Part shown: piece after piece, positions 53,001 to 62,520 of the stretch
How positions within the stretch are numbered: the stretch's first letter is position 1
Layout of the letters: each line of letters begins with the position of its first letter
Assembly: GCF_052857255.1 (NCBI RefSeq)
Contig: NC_135497.1
Location: 118,744,744 to 118,808,743 of the forward strand
DNA from: Amblyomma americanum
Taxonomy: Eukaryota > Arthropoda > Arachnida > Ixodida > Ixodidae
Direction of reading: 5' to 3'
DNA length: 64,000 bases
The notes under the pieces: generated by a model
Database searches by the model: none
Told to the model about the DNA's origin: nothing
The model's input: only the letters and a program-made list of their open reading frames with translations
Position numbers and translations under genes: made by a program

Positions 53001-53201
53001 CTCTTTACGTTCGCGCTCGTCTTTCTCTTTTTGCTCCCTCTCCTCAATGGTCTCAAGGCATTCCGACAGCTCGTCATCCTCAGCCTCCAACTCAAGAATA
53101 GCCCTTAGCAGTTCTGGTTTTCTGATTTTGTCTGAGACATCCAGACCCAACTCTCTTGCAAGCTCCAGCAATTTCGGTTTGCGCAACGACTTCAAATCCA
53201 T
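50073..53201 (-). CDS. Ty3/gypsy gag-pol polyprotein without integrase (1042 aa)
   Basis: Opens at ATG 53201. Residues 1-45 resemble a SAP-type DNA-binding fold (LRKPKLLELARELGLDVSDK). 45-95 is a highly charged Glu/Lys/Arg coiled coil. About 110-285 is a SCAN-like/retrotransposon gag helical domain. 345-358 is a CCHC zinc knuckle (CYTCQKPGHFSAQC). Near 395-402 the protease-like region reads LRDSAATMDVV, with Ala where the usual D-S/T-G-A glycine lies. RT spans about 620-830 with YLDD at 775-778. The RNase H carries QCDAS (D926), TEKE (E968) and ETDH (D993). It ends NADGLSRSP, where gypsy elements normally continue into integrase. The frame is entirely open. Integration would need integrase from another element. 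Confidence 0.93.
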   Translation of the reverse strand: MDLKSLRKPKLLELARELGLDVSDKIRKPELLRAILELEAEDDELSECLETIEEREQKEKDERERKEQKEKDEREHKEERDRQHALEMKRLEVEMERARNGSQAHGAGERVSFKMTDLMRPFKLGEDIGLFLVNFERTCEKQGFSQETWPQRLLTLLPGEAADVVARLKREEAEDFDQVKSSLLKKYRLSAEAFRRKFRENEKGRSESYTEFAYRLMSNMQEWLKEEKAFGDHEKILQCFGLEQFYSRLPENVRYWVLDRPDVSTVAKAAELAEEFVTRRARGAKDGQKGEFGSKSERPKFTPMRARGDTRSADASESSPTERKETAAAEAERRKRFETRQARVCYTCQKPGHFSAQCPETKTKVVCLSLCSTDENMKLLEPYMRDFLVNGKECRVLRDSAATMDVVHPSYVEPDMFTGECAWIKQALEAHSVCLPVAKVLIEGPFGALETEAVVSSMLPPQYPYLFSNRSDHLLREKGLLFGEASVQALTRSRVRELAAKAVVAGPTLSNNEKGSEAQQADIPSTSELDKIEPVTLKASGTGEEMPDTGKLEELPVELPGLGSVTNREDTDQVISDLIIKALLSAEQKTELHQLLQEFQGQFSDRPGRTSVLTHDIELTSPEPVRSKAYRVSPRQRDIMEAEVKKMLQLGVIEAGESDYTSPLILVEVPGKEPRPCVDYRRLNSITKDQIYPIPNIEERLEKVSSAQFISTLDLVRGYWQVPLTEEASRYAAFISPMGTFRPKVLSFGLKNAPYCFSSLMDKVLRGQEEFALPYLDDVAIFSASWSEHMAHLRAVLTRLREAGLTVKAPKCQLAQAEVVYLGHVIGQGRRRPSEIKVAAVRDFPQPRTKTDIRSFLGVAGYYQRYIPRYSDIAAPLTDALRKTEPQTVVWGKTKERAFSALKSALTSQPVLRSPDYTKGFVVQCDASERGMGVVLCQRDNGEVEHPVLYASRKLTCREQAYSATEKECACLVWAVQKLSCYLAASRFIIETDHCPLQWLQTISPKNGRLLRWSLALQQYSFEVRYKKGSLNGNADGLSRSP

Positions 53202-53495
53202 GGCTGCTCCGAATGCTGCTTTCTCTACTGCCTACTATTGTCTTGCCGCAAACTAACCCGGCAGCAACGACAACACAGTTACCAGCTCTGTTTCTGACAC
53301 TAACAAAAGCCTGGCAAAACTCAGAAGAAGAAAGTCCCGCACTCACCAAACCTCGCGGCCAAGAATTCAGCGCAGTCGTTCCGCTGCAGGCAACCAGTCA
53401 TCACACAGGGCTCGTTGCACTGCTCCCGGATGGTCGTTGTGCTGCTCAGCATACAGTTGACCGCATATCTTTGCTGCTGGCCTCCGTTGTCGGGA

Positions 53496-53513
53496 TCTCA
53501 CCGCTGGCAACCA
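53496..53513 (-). promoter_or_regulatory. Gypsy primer-binding site
   Basis: TGGTTGCCAGCGGTGAGA on the minus strand, two nt inside the 5' LTR, starting with the TGG that pairs to a tRNA CCA end. It may match a leucine-type tRNA; not verified. Confidence 0.55.
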
Positions 53514-53515
53514 GT

Positions 53516-54092
53516 TGTTGCAAATGGGTTGCAAGCCCCAAGGGTAGCATTGGCCTGGCGGCCTGGGGCAAAGCTGGAAACATCCGAAGGTCCCGGCAAA
53601 GGATGAGTCGACTGGCAACAGAACAACTTGTTTATTCTGGCATCGCAAAAGAGCAGCCGGTCAGGGCGACCACGTTACTCGAAGGAAGAAATCGAAGTCT
53701 CTCTGGCGTCCGGGGCAGCTCCCTTTATAACCATGGAGTCGAGGGCAAGAAGGAACGGCTTGGGATGAGGCGCCCGATACGGCGACGCTCTGACATGTTC
53801 AGACGTGACGTGCGCGTCCGCCAGGCCGGCGCCGGTCAGACCTCCTCGCCTCCCAGTTGGGGAGCTCCTCTCCCCGGCTGCCGCGCTTTGACAAGCGTGG
53901 GCACCAACATGCACACACACACACACACACGCACACACGACGACACGTGGCATTGAAACCTGCCTGGACGCGCTTGGCGGGAGGCGTTGCGGCAGCGAAG
54001 AACGGGCCCAAAATGACCGCCACTTTGAACGAAGCCCCGGCGTCCGTTGCATCCGCGCCGGCTATACCGCGCGTCGTAGGCGAAACGTAACA
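53516..54092 (-). repeat. Ty3/gypsy 5' LTR (right copy)
   Basis: 577 bp. It drives the minus-strand element. It contains a (CA)n run near 53911-53932 that is two bases shorter than in the left LTR. Confidence 0.93.
53724..53729 (-). promoter_or_regulatory. LTR TATA box
   Basis: TATAAA on the minus strand inside the 5' LTR, upstream of the AATAAA in the same LTR. The layout is that of a functional LTR promoter. Confidence 0.6.
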
Positions 54093-54096
54093 AGCC

Positions 54097-54753
54097 CCTT
54101 CAAAAGTGGCTGCTTCGCTTGTGAGAAAGCCAAAGGGATAAATTAGTGCTGAGATAAAAAGAATGTGTCACTTTTACTGAGAACAGAACTGGGGCAAGTT
54201 GGAGGGTATTGTAAAGCTGAAGGACTGGTAGTGACACCACTGTTGAATTTCAGCACCTTTGGGCACTGGTGCAATTCTTCACTGGCCACAATTGATTCAC
54301 CACTTTTCTTGAGCACTGTTCCATCAACCTCGTTGTAGTTCATTGAATGCTGCTTCCATTTTGCTAAGCAGGAAGAATAACTACTTACCTGCAGTGCTGA
54401 ACATCATCCACCTGGGGTTAATATATATGCAATTTTCTTTCATGATGCCCTCAGTGTAACCCAAATAGCAGTCAGACTACAGTATGTGATGTCATTACTT
54501 GTGAAGTTTGGCACACAGTCTGGCTTGGCAACTAGTTTCGGTGTACTGTCGAGCCATCATCAGGGATGTGCCTTGCTCTTTGCAGTGTTATGATAGCCTA
54601 AATTTTAGGGCTGACATCTCGGACTTGCACATCGCTCTTTGATAAGTACTTTCATTCATGAAACTGGCAGATCTACGAAAAGCCATGTTTAGATGCAAGA
54701 ATTTGGAGGTAGCATACCTTTCATTCTACTGACTCGGCCTATGGAAAATTTTA
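54097..54753. other. No supported feature
   Basis: Anonymous intergenic DNA between the gypsy element and a MITE. Confidence 0.5.
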
Positions 54754-54917
54754 CAGTTGAACCTCGTTATAACAAAGTTGAAGGGTCTCAGTGATTACTT
54801 CATTACAGCCGTAACCTCGTTATAGCCCGTGTTCACCGAGCTTCCAAGTGGAATCGTCATTTCTTCGTTACATACATTGTTTCTTTAAAACCGTTTCATT
54901 GTAACGAGGTTCGACTG
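54754..54917. mobile_element. Tigger-type MITE
   Basis: A 164-bp element. CAGTTGAACCTCGTTATAAC at left pairs with the right end (reverse complement CAGTCGAACCTCGTTACAAT). TA on both sides. Internal GTAACCTCGTTATAGC repeats the end motif. Non-coding. Confidence 0.85.
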
Positions 54918-55033
54918 TATATATGCGCCAACCTCAAATACAAGATTTCAGGAGCAACTCTTTCATTTAAACTTTGAGTTTTTGAGCACATTTGCTATCT
55001 GTGTGGAATTCAAGTGAATGGAATTCCACTGTA

Positions 55034-57212
55034 CAGTGGAACCTCATTAATTTAAGTCCGTCGGACTGCGAAAAATCATCGAATTAACCGGGTTTTCTAT
55101 TTATCAAAAACGGACGAAAAATGAGAAATAAATGTCCGAAACGTGGCTGTATCAACACTGCACCTTTATTTCACCTGAAAAACAGTCACTTGAAGTAGTC
55201 ATCGATGCGTGACTGCTTGGCGCGGTAGTTAGCCGCACCGTAGGCTGCGTCCTCCAGTCTGCTTACAGTGCGCAGCAATTCGCTGTTACCGCCGCTACAT
55301 TCCACAAAACTGCGCACAACGTTCAGCGACTCAATGACTGCAGCTAAAGCTGGTCCTCGGGCGGGCTCAACATTGCCTTTACCTTCGTTGGAAGGCCCAT
55401 TGCTACATATTTCTCCTTCCAAGTTGGCATAAGACGTTTGGACATCAGGTTCAGTGCTCAAATAGTCCGCAAAGTTCAATCCGTTGCCCCCGCCGCCGTT
55501 TTCTTCGTCGAAGTCGGTCATGCGCGCACACAATGACTCTCCTTCATCATCCAGTGTGCAGCTGCCATCAGATGCATCCTCAGAACTGCCATCTTGTTGC
55601 TTGGGAAAACCGGCGTGTGTAAAGCAACGCCTGATCATTTCTCCCTCCACCTGCTTCCAGGCGTACACTATTAGGCAAATGGCATCCAGCAGGTCCACGG
55701 AATATTATTTGCCATTTTGATAGCACAATAAAATCCTTTTAAGCAAATGGCAGGAATAAATCTTCTTCGCTTGCAGAATAACGCCTTGGTCCATAGGCTT
55801 CGATACAGCTGTAACATTCGGCAGCAGGAAGGCAAGCCTAACTGCTTTCAAGTTCTGGATGTCGCCGTGGGCTGGGCAGTTGTCAACAACAAAAACAACT
55901 TTTCGTCCCCCGGTGCAGCAAACTTACAGTCCAGGTGCCTCACGTACTCCTCGAACAGCGCTGCCGTCATCCAAGCCTTTTTGTTACTTCTGTACAGCAC
56001 GTCATCCTTAGGACGAAGTCGTGCGTTCTTGAAGCAGCAAGGCTTCTCCACTTTTCCGATGATCAGCAGCGGGAGTTTGTGACTGCCAGACATATTCGCA
56101 CCGTTCTGTCCTTGGGTTGTTTTTTTCCCGTGACTACCGCATCCTTTGGGGCAAACATCTTCGTTGGCAGCATTTTATAAAACAATGCGGCCTCGTTCAT
56201 GTTGTAAACATCAGGTTCTACGTACTGCTGAAGCAGCGGAGCCAATGTGTGCTTTTTTCAATTCTCGACAACATTTGGGTCGATGCTCCTGCTTTCACCG
56301 CACACTGTCACGAACGTGAGGTTATTGCAATGTTTAAATCTGGACAACCAGCCGTTGCTGAAAATGCTGCATGGCCCAGCCACAGTGCAAGCTCATAGGC
56401 CTTTTCACGCATCGCGTGCCGTTCACAGGCAGGTGTGCTGCATTTGCATGCTGAGGCCACTTTATCTGGCGTCTTCAACGTCCGGATACGTAGGAAAACG
56501 AATCCTTGTCCGCTTCGTCGAATGCGTATTCCCGTAGGCCTCGAGGATCTTTGTCTTATTCTTCAATGTCGTCGAAAGTGTCAATAAAGGCACCTTGTGA
56601 TTTTCCGCCAGCTATGTTTTGGAGCTCGTTCATTTTTCAGCCTCCTCAATTAGGCACACTTTCTGGCAGAGAGTCAGAGTTCTGTACTTCGGCATTTTCT
56701 TAACACCAACATCGCGCATGTGGCCAAGAGTAACTAGCAGAGCACAGAACACGTCTGTTCGCGGCACCGAACGATCAAAACGCTACAAGCAGTGCCTGCC
56801 ACAAGCTAGACAAACAAACAACGGAAACGGAACCAGAAAAAGTTTGACCTAATGGCACCTGGTTGTTACTTTGTCAACTAAAGGTAGCCTCCAAAACCTG
56901 TGGTTGCACTGTGCAGATGGCTGAGGCACAACAAAGCACTGGAAACAGAAAGTTTATTTAAAGGGCCACCTCGCTGCCACTCCGGCAACTATACTGGCCT
57001 CAGAGACTGGCAACTGTACTTTTTGTGCTGATCACGGAGGCACAGAAAATTCACGGAGGCCATGGTTTAAACTGACGTACTATACGGACAGGGGCGCGCT
57101 GGCTGTTCAAATTATCCGGCAAAATTTGCATGCAAACTGTTGGGACCGCCAAAAACCTTCGAATTACGCAGGATATCGAATAAACAGAGTTCGAATTAAC
57201 CAGGTTTTACTA
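55034..57212 (-). mobile_element. Tigger/pogo-type transposon, decayed copy
   Basis: A 2.18-kb element, the same length class as the intact copy. The left end CAGTGGAACCTCATTAATTT and the right end (reverse complement TAGTAAAACCTGGTTAATTC) are diverged inverted repeats with TA on both sides. Minus-strand transposase pieces lie inside. Confidence 0.85.
55186..56700 (-). pseudogene. Tigger-type transposase pseudogene
   Basis: Pieces in several frames: around 56063-56245 a segment with YNMNEAALFYKMLP (Asn in place of the first catalytic Asp), at 55848-56093 one with HKLPLLIIGKVEKPCCFKNA and SNKKAWMTAALF, and at 55186-55698 the acidic C-terminal domain ending KQSRIDDYFK. Frameshifts and stops separate them, so no protein is made. 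The C-terminal 170-codon piece remains open and keeps a PIP-type motif (Q-x-x-I-x-x-Y-F). Confidence 0.85.
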
Positions 57213-58599
57213 TACCAAGTCTGTTTTATTGTATGTCTTCAGTTCATAGCTGATAATTTTAGACAGTGTTTGCTGAGCTTTACCTGTTTAAATGCTATAT
57301 TTGTTAGCTAGATGTCTTAATTGTTCTCTACCACTTAGATTAGGATTTATTTTTATTGTGCTATTGCTTTGTTAAATCTCCCCAGGGCAGTGAAAAAGTG
57401 GAGTATGACAAGATTTATCAAGGACCTTGGAAACCCTTCTAGCCTCATGCCCACAAGCAGAATGTTTCACAGATGTCTTGCTTGTCTCTTTCCTCATTAG
57501 CTAGTTTATCACTGGTAAATATTATTTAGTTCATCCTTACTATCCTTGCTGAAGTGCAGTTTTGCCTTCATTAAAATGGTGAAAGCAGTGCTGGGGGCTG
57601 CTGTAGCTATGGCATTCATCTCCTCTTTCTGTATCTTCGTACACCGCTGGTTTGTTTGTGCATATGAGCGCTTCTTAGCAATTTGACATTTTATGCACAC
57701 GAAAATGTACAGTTCGGCACCATAGTTTTTGGAATGCGAAATTCATATATAGTAGCCTAATAGTTTGGAAGCCTAGAATGCACTTGCAAACAGAATGGGT
57801 ATGCTGTGCACTCCCCGGCACCACCTTCCCTATGTGCCCCTCAATCTCAAGCGATGCCTCTAACCAACAAGGAAGTGCAGCTTTGTTGCATGTTCCGTGT
57901 TCTCAAAACCACTGTCACGCCCGGTTGATACGCATCGCACAAGGTCTCGCAGAAACGGCATCTTGGGCCTAGTTCTCCGTGCGCTCGCCGCGGTGCCACT
58001 GCTCGGGGACAACTGCTTGCAGGGAAATGCTTCAACAGCTGCGTCGTTATACCCAGTGCTGACTGTTTGAGGGCTTAAATAGTGCGCTGTATAGCTCCCT
58101 TTAAATTCTGCATTTTTAAGCCGCCGTTGAAAGGGCCAATTAAGTCACAAATCACCACAGCAGGTGGAAATCCCCCTTTTAGTGTACGCCTGAACGCTAC
58201 AGCTGTTTACACGATGCACGATCAGGCGAGCGGCTCTGCTTCAATATGGTACGTAAGTGTGCCTGAAGCTTTTGATCAACTTTTATTCACTTCTCGCAAA
58301 CCCATGTATGTTTCCCAGTTGTAGCAGATACAAGGACGGGGAATGAGATGGACACACCCGGTGCTACACACGGCCCATGTACGTTCTCTGGTTTACAATC
58401 TTTCTGTGAAGAGCTCTTATCGAGTTTCCCAGTTATGCAACTAACTTTCCTGCGATCGCAAGAACTGGTTATTGTTTCCTATAATGTTCAGTAGATTTCC
58501 GCTTCGCGTCATGTTGAACATTGGCTCTTTATATAAATCTGTATATGCGTTGTAAGTTATTGTAGTCTAGAAAAAGGGAAAAAAACATTCAGTATCGAA
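57213..58599. other. Mostly anonymous intergenic DNA
   Basis: Apart from a possible orphan terminal exon at 57386-57450, no gene or repeat family is recognised. Confidence 0.45.
57386..57450 (+). other. Possible orphan terminal exon
   Basis: After an acceptor-like TTAAATCTCCCCAG, the phase-0 frame reads GSEKVEYDKIYQGPWKPF and then stops. The aromatic-rich end looks like the C-terminus of a small conserved protein, but I cannot name it and see no upstream exon. Phase 2 is also open. Weak. Confidence 0.2.
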
Positions 58600-59390
58600 C
58601 AGTGCGGACACAGACAAGCACAAGAGAGAAGGAAACAGACTAACACAGCGCTATCAACTGAAGGTTTATTTCTGTGCCACTAAGTATAAATACATAGATG
58701 ACACCAGTGTGGAAAGATACACAGCGTGCAAAAAAGAAAAAAAAAATGTGACAACAACAGAGATACTCGGGAAATCAACAGATATTATCAGTCCCCCAGA
58801 AGTCGCAACTCTTTTTGCAACAGTGCTGACGAAGGGGCCTGACACATGCATATCCCTGCTTCAATATCATGTTTGCCTCGATTATTTATTTCCCTTGCAG
58901 TTTTGTCGCAGTTTTTTGCGATCACTGCTGTTTCATGGTACAGCGGCATGCACCATTTTGTCCTTCTTTTTTGCCCATTCACAATCCTGGCAGTGAATTC
59001 TGAGGTTTCCAGGAACTACTTTTGAAACTTTATAGCAGTGTTCTTTTAGTCTTTCATTCATACAGCATCCAGTCTGCCCTATATACTGGCCATCTCAGGG
59101 CAGAGCAGTCTTATAAGCGACCCTCTTATCACCAGGGACGAAGCGCTGTTGGTGCTTTAATGTGCACTTAGCCACATTGCCATTTTCTTCATTCACAGCT
59201 CGGCACAAGCTATCCAGACGATCAGGTGCAGAACACACAGCATCAACGCCTACTTTTTTCCCAACATTTTTGAGGGAGTGTGAAATTTCAGCCACACTTC
59301 TCGACGCTGTAGTTCTCAGGGGAACTCGTGATACCTCACGGTTGAGTCCTTTCTGGCATTCATGACACACAGTGACGCACAGCAGTTGCA
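58600..59390 (-). mobile_element. Penelope-like element, 5'-truncated 3' end
   Basis: Minus-strand coding traces: SRSVAEISHSLKNVGKKVGV and KHQQRFVPGDKRVAYK lead to a broken GIY-YIG endonuclease segment with GQYIGQTGCCMNERLKEHC and HCQDCEW. Reverse transcriptase is missing. The 3' terminal zone (58600-58670) has the AGCGCT-containing end shared with the copy at 62.5 kb. It contains several stops. Confidence 0.75.
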
Positions 59391-59820
59391 CGGCATCGCG
59401 CCCCATACAAGTCACTGGCTGCCACACACATGTGCACAGAAAGCCCAAAGCGTGCACGGCAGACACGAGGCAAACGCTCTCGGACACGAAGCAATGCGCG
59501 CTTCGAACAGTGGTACCCTCACCAAAAACGGCAGTCGCAACGAAACTCCACCGGGACGCGCTCGCCCATTGTCGGCGGCGTCACGTTGCTGGCCACACCT
59601 CGCTTTGCATCAAGTGGCCAAGCCACTGTACATTACTGTCTTAGTAGATCTATCTGATCCTGCTTGATGGTTGTCGGGATTTTTATAAAGTGCCTGTATC
59701 CATACGGCATACATTGAACTCAGTGGCATTGCAACTAAATCAAAGTTGAACATTTACATTGTTGCAAACAATTGTTTCAAAGTGCTGTGCAACAATTGCA
59801 ACAATTTGCAACAATTGACG
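59391..59820. other. No supported feature
   Basis: Anonymous sequence between the Penelope fragment and a Tigger copy, with short CAACAATTG-type repeats at about 59760-59815. Confidence 0.5.
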
Positions 59821-59822
59821 TA

Positions 59823-62042
59823 CAGTCGACTCCCGTTAATACGAAGTTCACGGGGACCGCAAAAAACTTCGAATTAAACGAACTTCTAATTAAGCACAAA
59901 ACACAAAAACAGCACTTTATTTGTAGCAAAATAAGGTATTTTCTCTAAGAAAAATAGTCAGTCATCTTTTTCTGCTGCTTCTTGCTGAATCGCGCTGCTG
60001 AAAGCAAGTTCTGCAGGCTGTAGATGTGGCAGAATGCTTCTTCCGCATCGCCTTCAGCGGCAAAGAAGCGCTCCACGAGAGCAAGGCCCGCAGCTGCATC
60101 GGCAGCCTTAGGTTGCGGCTCGTCTTCAAAGTCATCGTCGCTTCCTGGGGCCGAATAATCTCCACAATCTCGTTATCCGTCAGTGCACCGCATGTTTCGA
60201 CCGCCTTGTCTACGGCGACGTAATATTCAAAATTAACGTCCCCGAAAGCATCACCAAAATCAGTGCCGTCAAGTCGCTTTTTGACGCTTCCTCCGATGAA
60301 ATTGCAGAGGCATCCTCCGAAGAACCTGCCGCAGAACCGCAAGCCCTGAAGCAGTTTGCGATTGTTTCTTGTTTCACACGATCCCATGCCCGCGCTAACA
60401 TGTGGATGGCACTGAGCAGGCTCACCTCGTATTTTGTGGAGTTGTCCATACACAAAATCATGCGCTCGAGGAGGTGCCGCCTGTACAGGACCTTAACATT
60501 TTTATGATGCCTTGGTCCATTGGCTGCAAAACAGCTGTTGTGTTTGCAGGCAAAAATACAAGGAGTACTACACTCAAGGCTGGCACATCCACGTGTGCAC
60601 TGCAGTGATCCACAAGGAACAACACCTTGCGGTTCGAAGAAGCAAACTTGCGGTCCAATTTGGTTATCCAGCTCTTGAAGATTTCGGCTCTCATCCATGC
60701 TTTCTTGTTCGACTCATAGTCCACAGGCAGCATCTTTATGCCTTTAAAACATCTCGACTTGGCGGCTTTCTCGATCACAATTAAGCGACATCATTCCATG
60801 CCAGCCATGTTAGCTACGATCAGCACTGACACCCTCTCCTTGCTGCGTTTTCCCCCTGCACAGTCTCCGTCCTTGAATGTCAGGATCTTCTCTGGTAGGA
60901 GCCGATGGAAGAGTGCAGTCTCATCTGCATTGAAGATGTCTGCTGGCTTGTATTCGCTGAGATATTCACGCAGCTTTTCGTCCTTCCACGTGGCACACGT
61001 TTCCTGGTTAACGGACGCTTTTTCGTCGCACATGCTCTTAAAAACGAGGTCATGGCGATGTTTGAAGCGCGTCAGCCATCCATCTGACGAAACGAAGTCA
61101 TCGATCCCCAACATTGCTGCAAGCGTTCGGGCTTTCATCGCAACGATGTCTCCGCTGAGAGGAAGTTTGTTGTTGTTGCTCCGGGCCTCCCTAATCCAAA
61201 CCAGCAGAGCCTTCTCCAACTCTGGGTAAGCGCCGGTGCGCATTCGCTTCCAAGACGTCGTGAACTTGTCGTTCTCAAATGCATCCATTATTGTGCGCTT
61301 GTTCTTGACGAAGTTTGAGAGTGTGTTCGGCTTGATTCCGTACTTCCGCGCAATGTCTTGTTTGGCAGCACCTCCCTTCTCAACTTCCTTCAAAACCTCG
61401 ACTTTTGTTGCCAGGTCGAGCATGCGATAAGAGCCGCGGTTTGCCATGGCTATCAACGGTGCGACTACATAGAGTCAATTCCGAAGCATACGATCACCCC
61501 CGGAACAACCTAGCCAACGAGCTATCCGCACAATGCAACAAAGGCGCTCGACCAACACACACCTCGACATACGCTGCGCACGCTGCAAGCCTAATCTCAC
61601 ACAATCTCGCCACTGCCAGTATTCAGCGCTGCGTGCACCTATGACACCCGCGTGGCCGGAGCTGATCGCGGAGGGCACGCGCGGCAGCCGCTTCACCTCC
61701 CGCTGGAGCTGATCATAGAAACCACGGCAGCCGTAGCAATGAATAATCGCGCCGCTCCAAGAATGGCGGCACTGTGGATGGCTGCGATGGTGATGACACC
61801 AACGCGGAGCACGGAGCTATTGTAGCACTTGAAAAATTTGACATTCTACCAAAGAATGACGGTCATCTCAAGGATTCCGGCTGAAAATTATTTTCCAAAT
61901 AAACAATATTACTGGATGAGGACTTCAAATTATCGAGCGATTTCTTCCATAGGATTACATGCAAAACTGACGGGACCAGCTCTTCACTTCTAATTATCCG
62001 AAAATTCCATTTAAGCGGCTTTGAATTATCGGGAGTCGTCTG
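59823..62042 (-). mobile_element. Tigger/pogo-type transposon, decayed copy
   Basis: 2.22 kb. The left end CAGTCGACTCCCGTTAATAC and right end (reverse complement CAGACGACTCCCGATAATTC) are inverted repeats with TA at 59821-22 and 62043-44. The minus-strand transposase is nearly complete but frameshifted. Confidence 0.9.
59945..61456 (-). pseudogene. Tigger-type transposase pseudogene
   Basis: The N-terminal 221 codons (60791-61456) are open: CENP-B-type helix-turn-helix (MLDLATKVEVLKEVEKGGAA), second DNA-binding domain (WLTRFKHRHDLVFKSMCDEK) and FNADETALFHRLLP with the first catalytic Asp. A frameshift near 60790 leads to a piece with FLVDHCSAHVDVP and LQPMDQGIIKML, which hold the other two Asp residues. 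Another shift precedes the acidic C-terminus. In a third frame at about 59949-59975 the end reads QKKMTDYFS, again PIP-like. Confidence 0.88.
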
Positions 62043-62520
62043 TATTACGAACCTTCGAAGTAAATAAATGTGTGCGCAAGGTGGAAGCTTTTGTGAAAGA
62101 AGTAAACCGATTTGAAATAAAGTAAATGAATTGTGCATAAACAGGACAAAAGAAGAAAAGACAACACAAGTGTTAGCTTACTGCTGAAGGTTTTGTTTAT
62201 TTTATTTTTTCTTAGTAAACTTAGCGAAGTTTATGAATGAAGATGTAGAGTTTATTCTAAAGCCAGTGATGTGAAGCCATATTGATAAACCTGGCTTGCA
62301 AAGTCACGTCTGCACACCAACGACTGCTGGCTTTTTGTTGGACATTCTTGTGATTCTGGCAGAGGATTGAATTCTGTTTGGGAAAAGCCATAAAACAGAA
62401 AGGTTGACAGGTCAGGGTTGGTGGTCATACCTCATGTTCATGACGGTGCACACTGATGTGAGACTCGTTTGAAACATTGAAATTCGGGCTTGTTGGTTCA
62501 TACTTCGGGGCAGTAGCGCA
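62043..62520. other. Intergenic DNA with a Penelope-type tail fragment
   Basis: At about 62145-62215, GACAACACAAGTGTTAGCTT and ACTGCTGAAGGTTTTGTTTA resemble the 3' ends of the two Penelope elements in the window, a short solo tail. The rest is unrecognised. Confidence 0.4.

Larger units (their letters stand above)
49009..54092 (-). mobile_element. Ty3/gypsy LTR retrotransposon, integrase-less, young
   Basis: LTRs 49009-49588 (580 bp) and 53516-54092 (577 bp) differ by eye at about eight substitutions and two small indels. AGCC outside both ends (49005-08 and 54093-96) is a likely 4-bp duplication. LTRs on the minus strand start TGTTACG and end in TTGCAACA. One uninterrupted 1042-codon gag-pol frame lies between, ending after RNase H. 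The integrase module is absent, with only about 480 bp between stop and 3' LTR. Confidence 0.95.

Noticed and set aside
52887..53108. Hydrophobic Leu/Phe-rich + strand frames
   Set aside because: Antisense of the Glu/Lys coiled coil of the gypsy polyprotein; Lys/Glu codons read as Phe/Leu on the other strand.
53156..53956. 266-codon + strand frame crossing the gypsy leader and LTR
   Set aside because: Spans the LTR boundary and primer-binding site and repeats in the other LTR, so it is chance openness.
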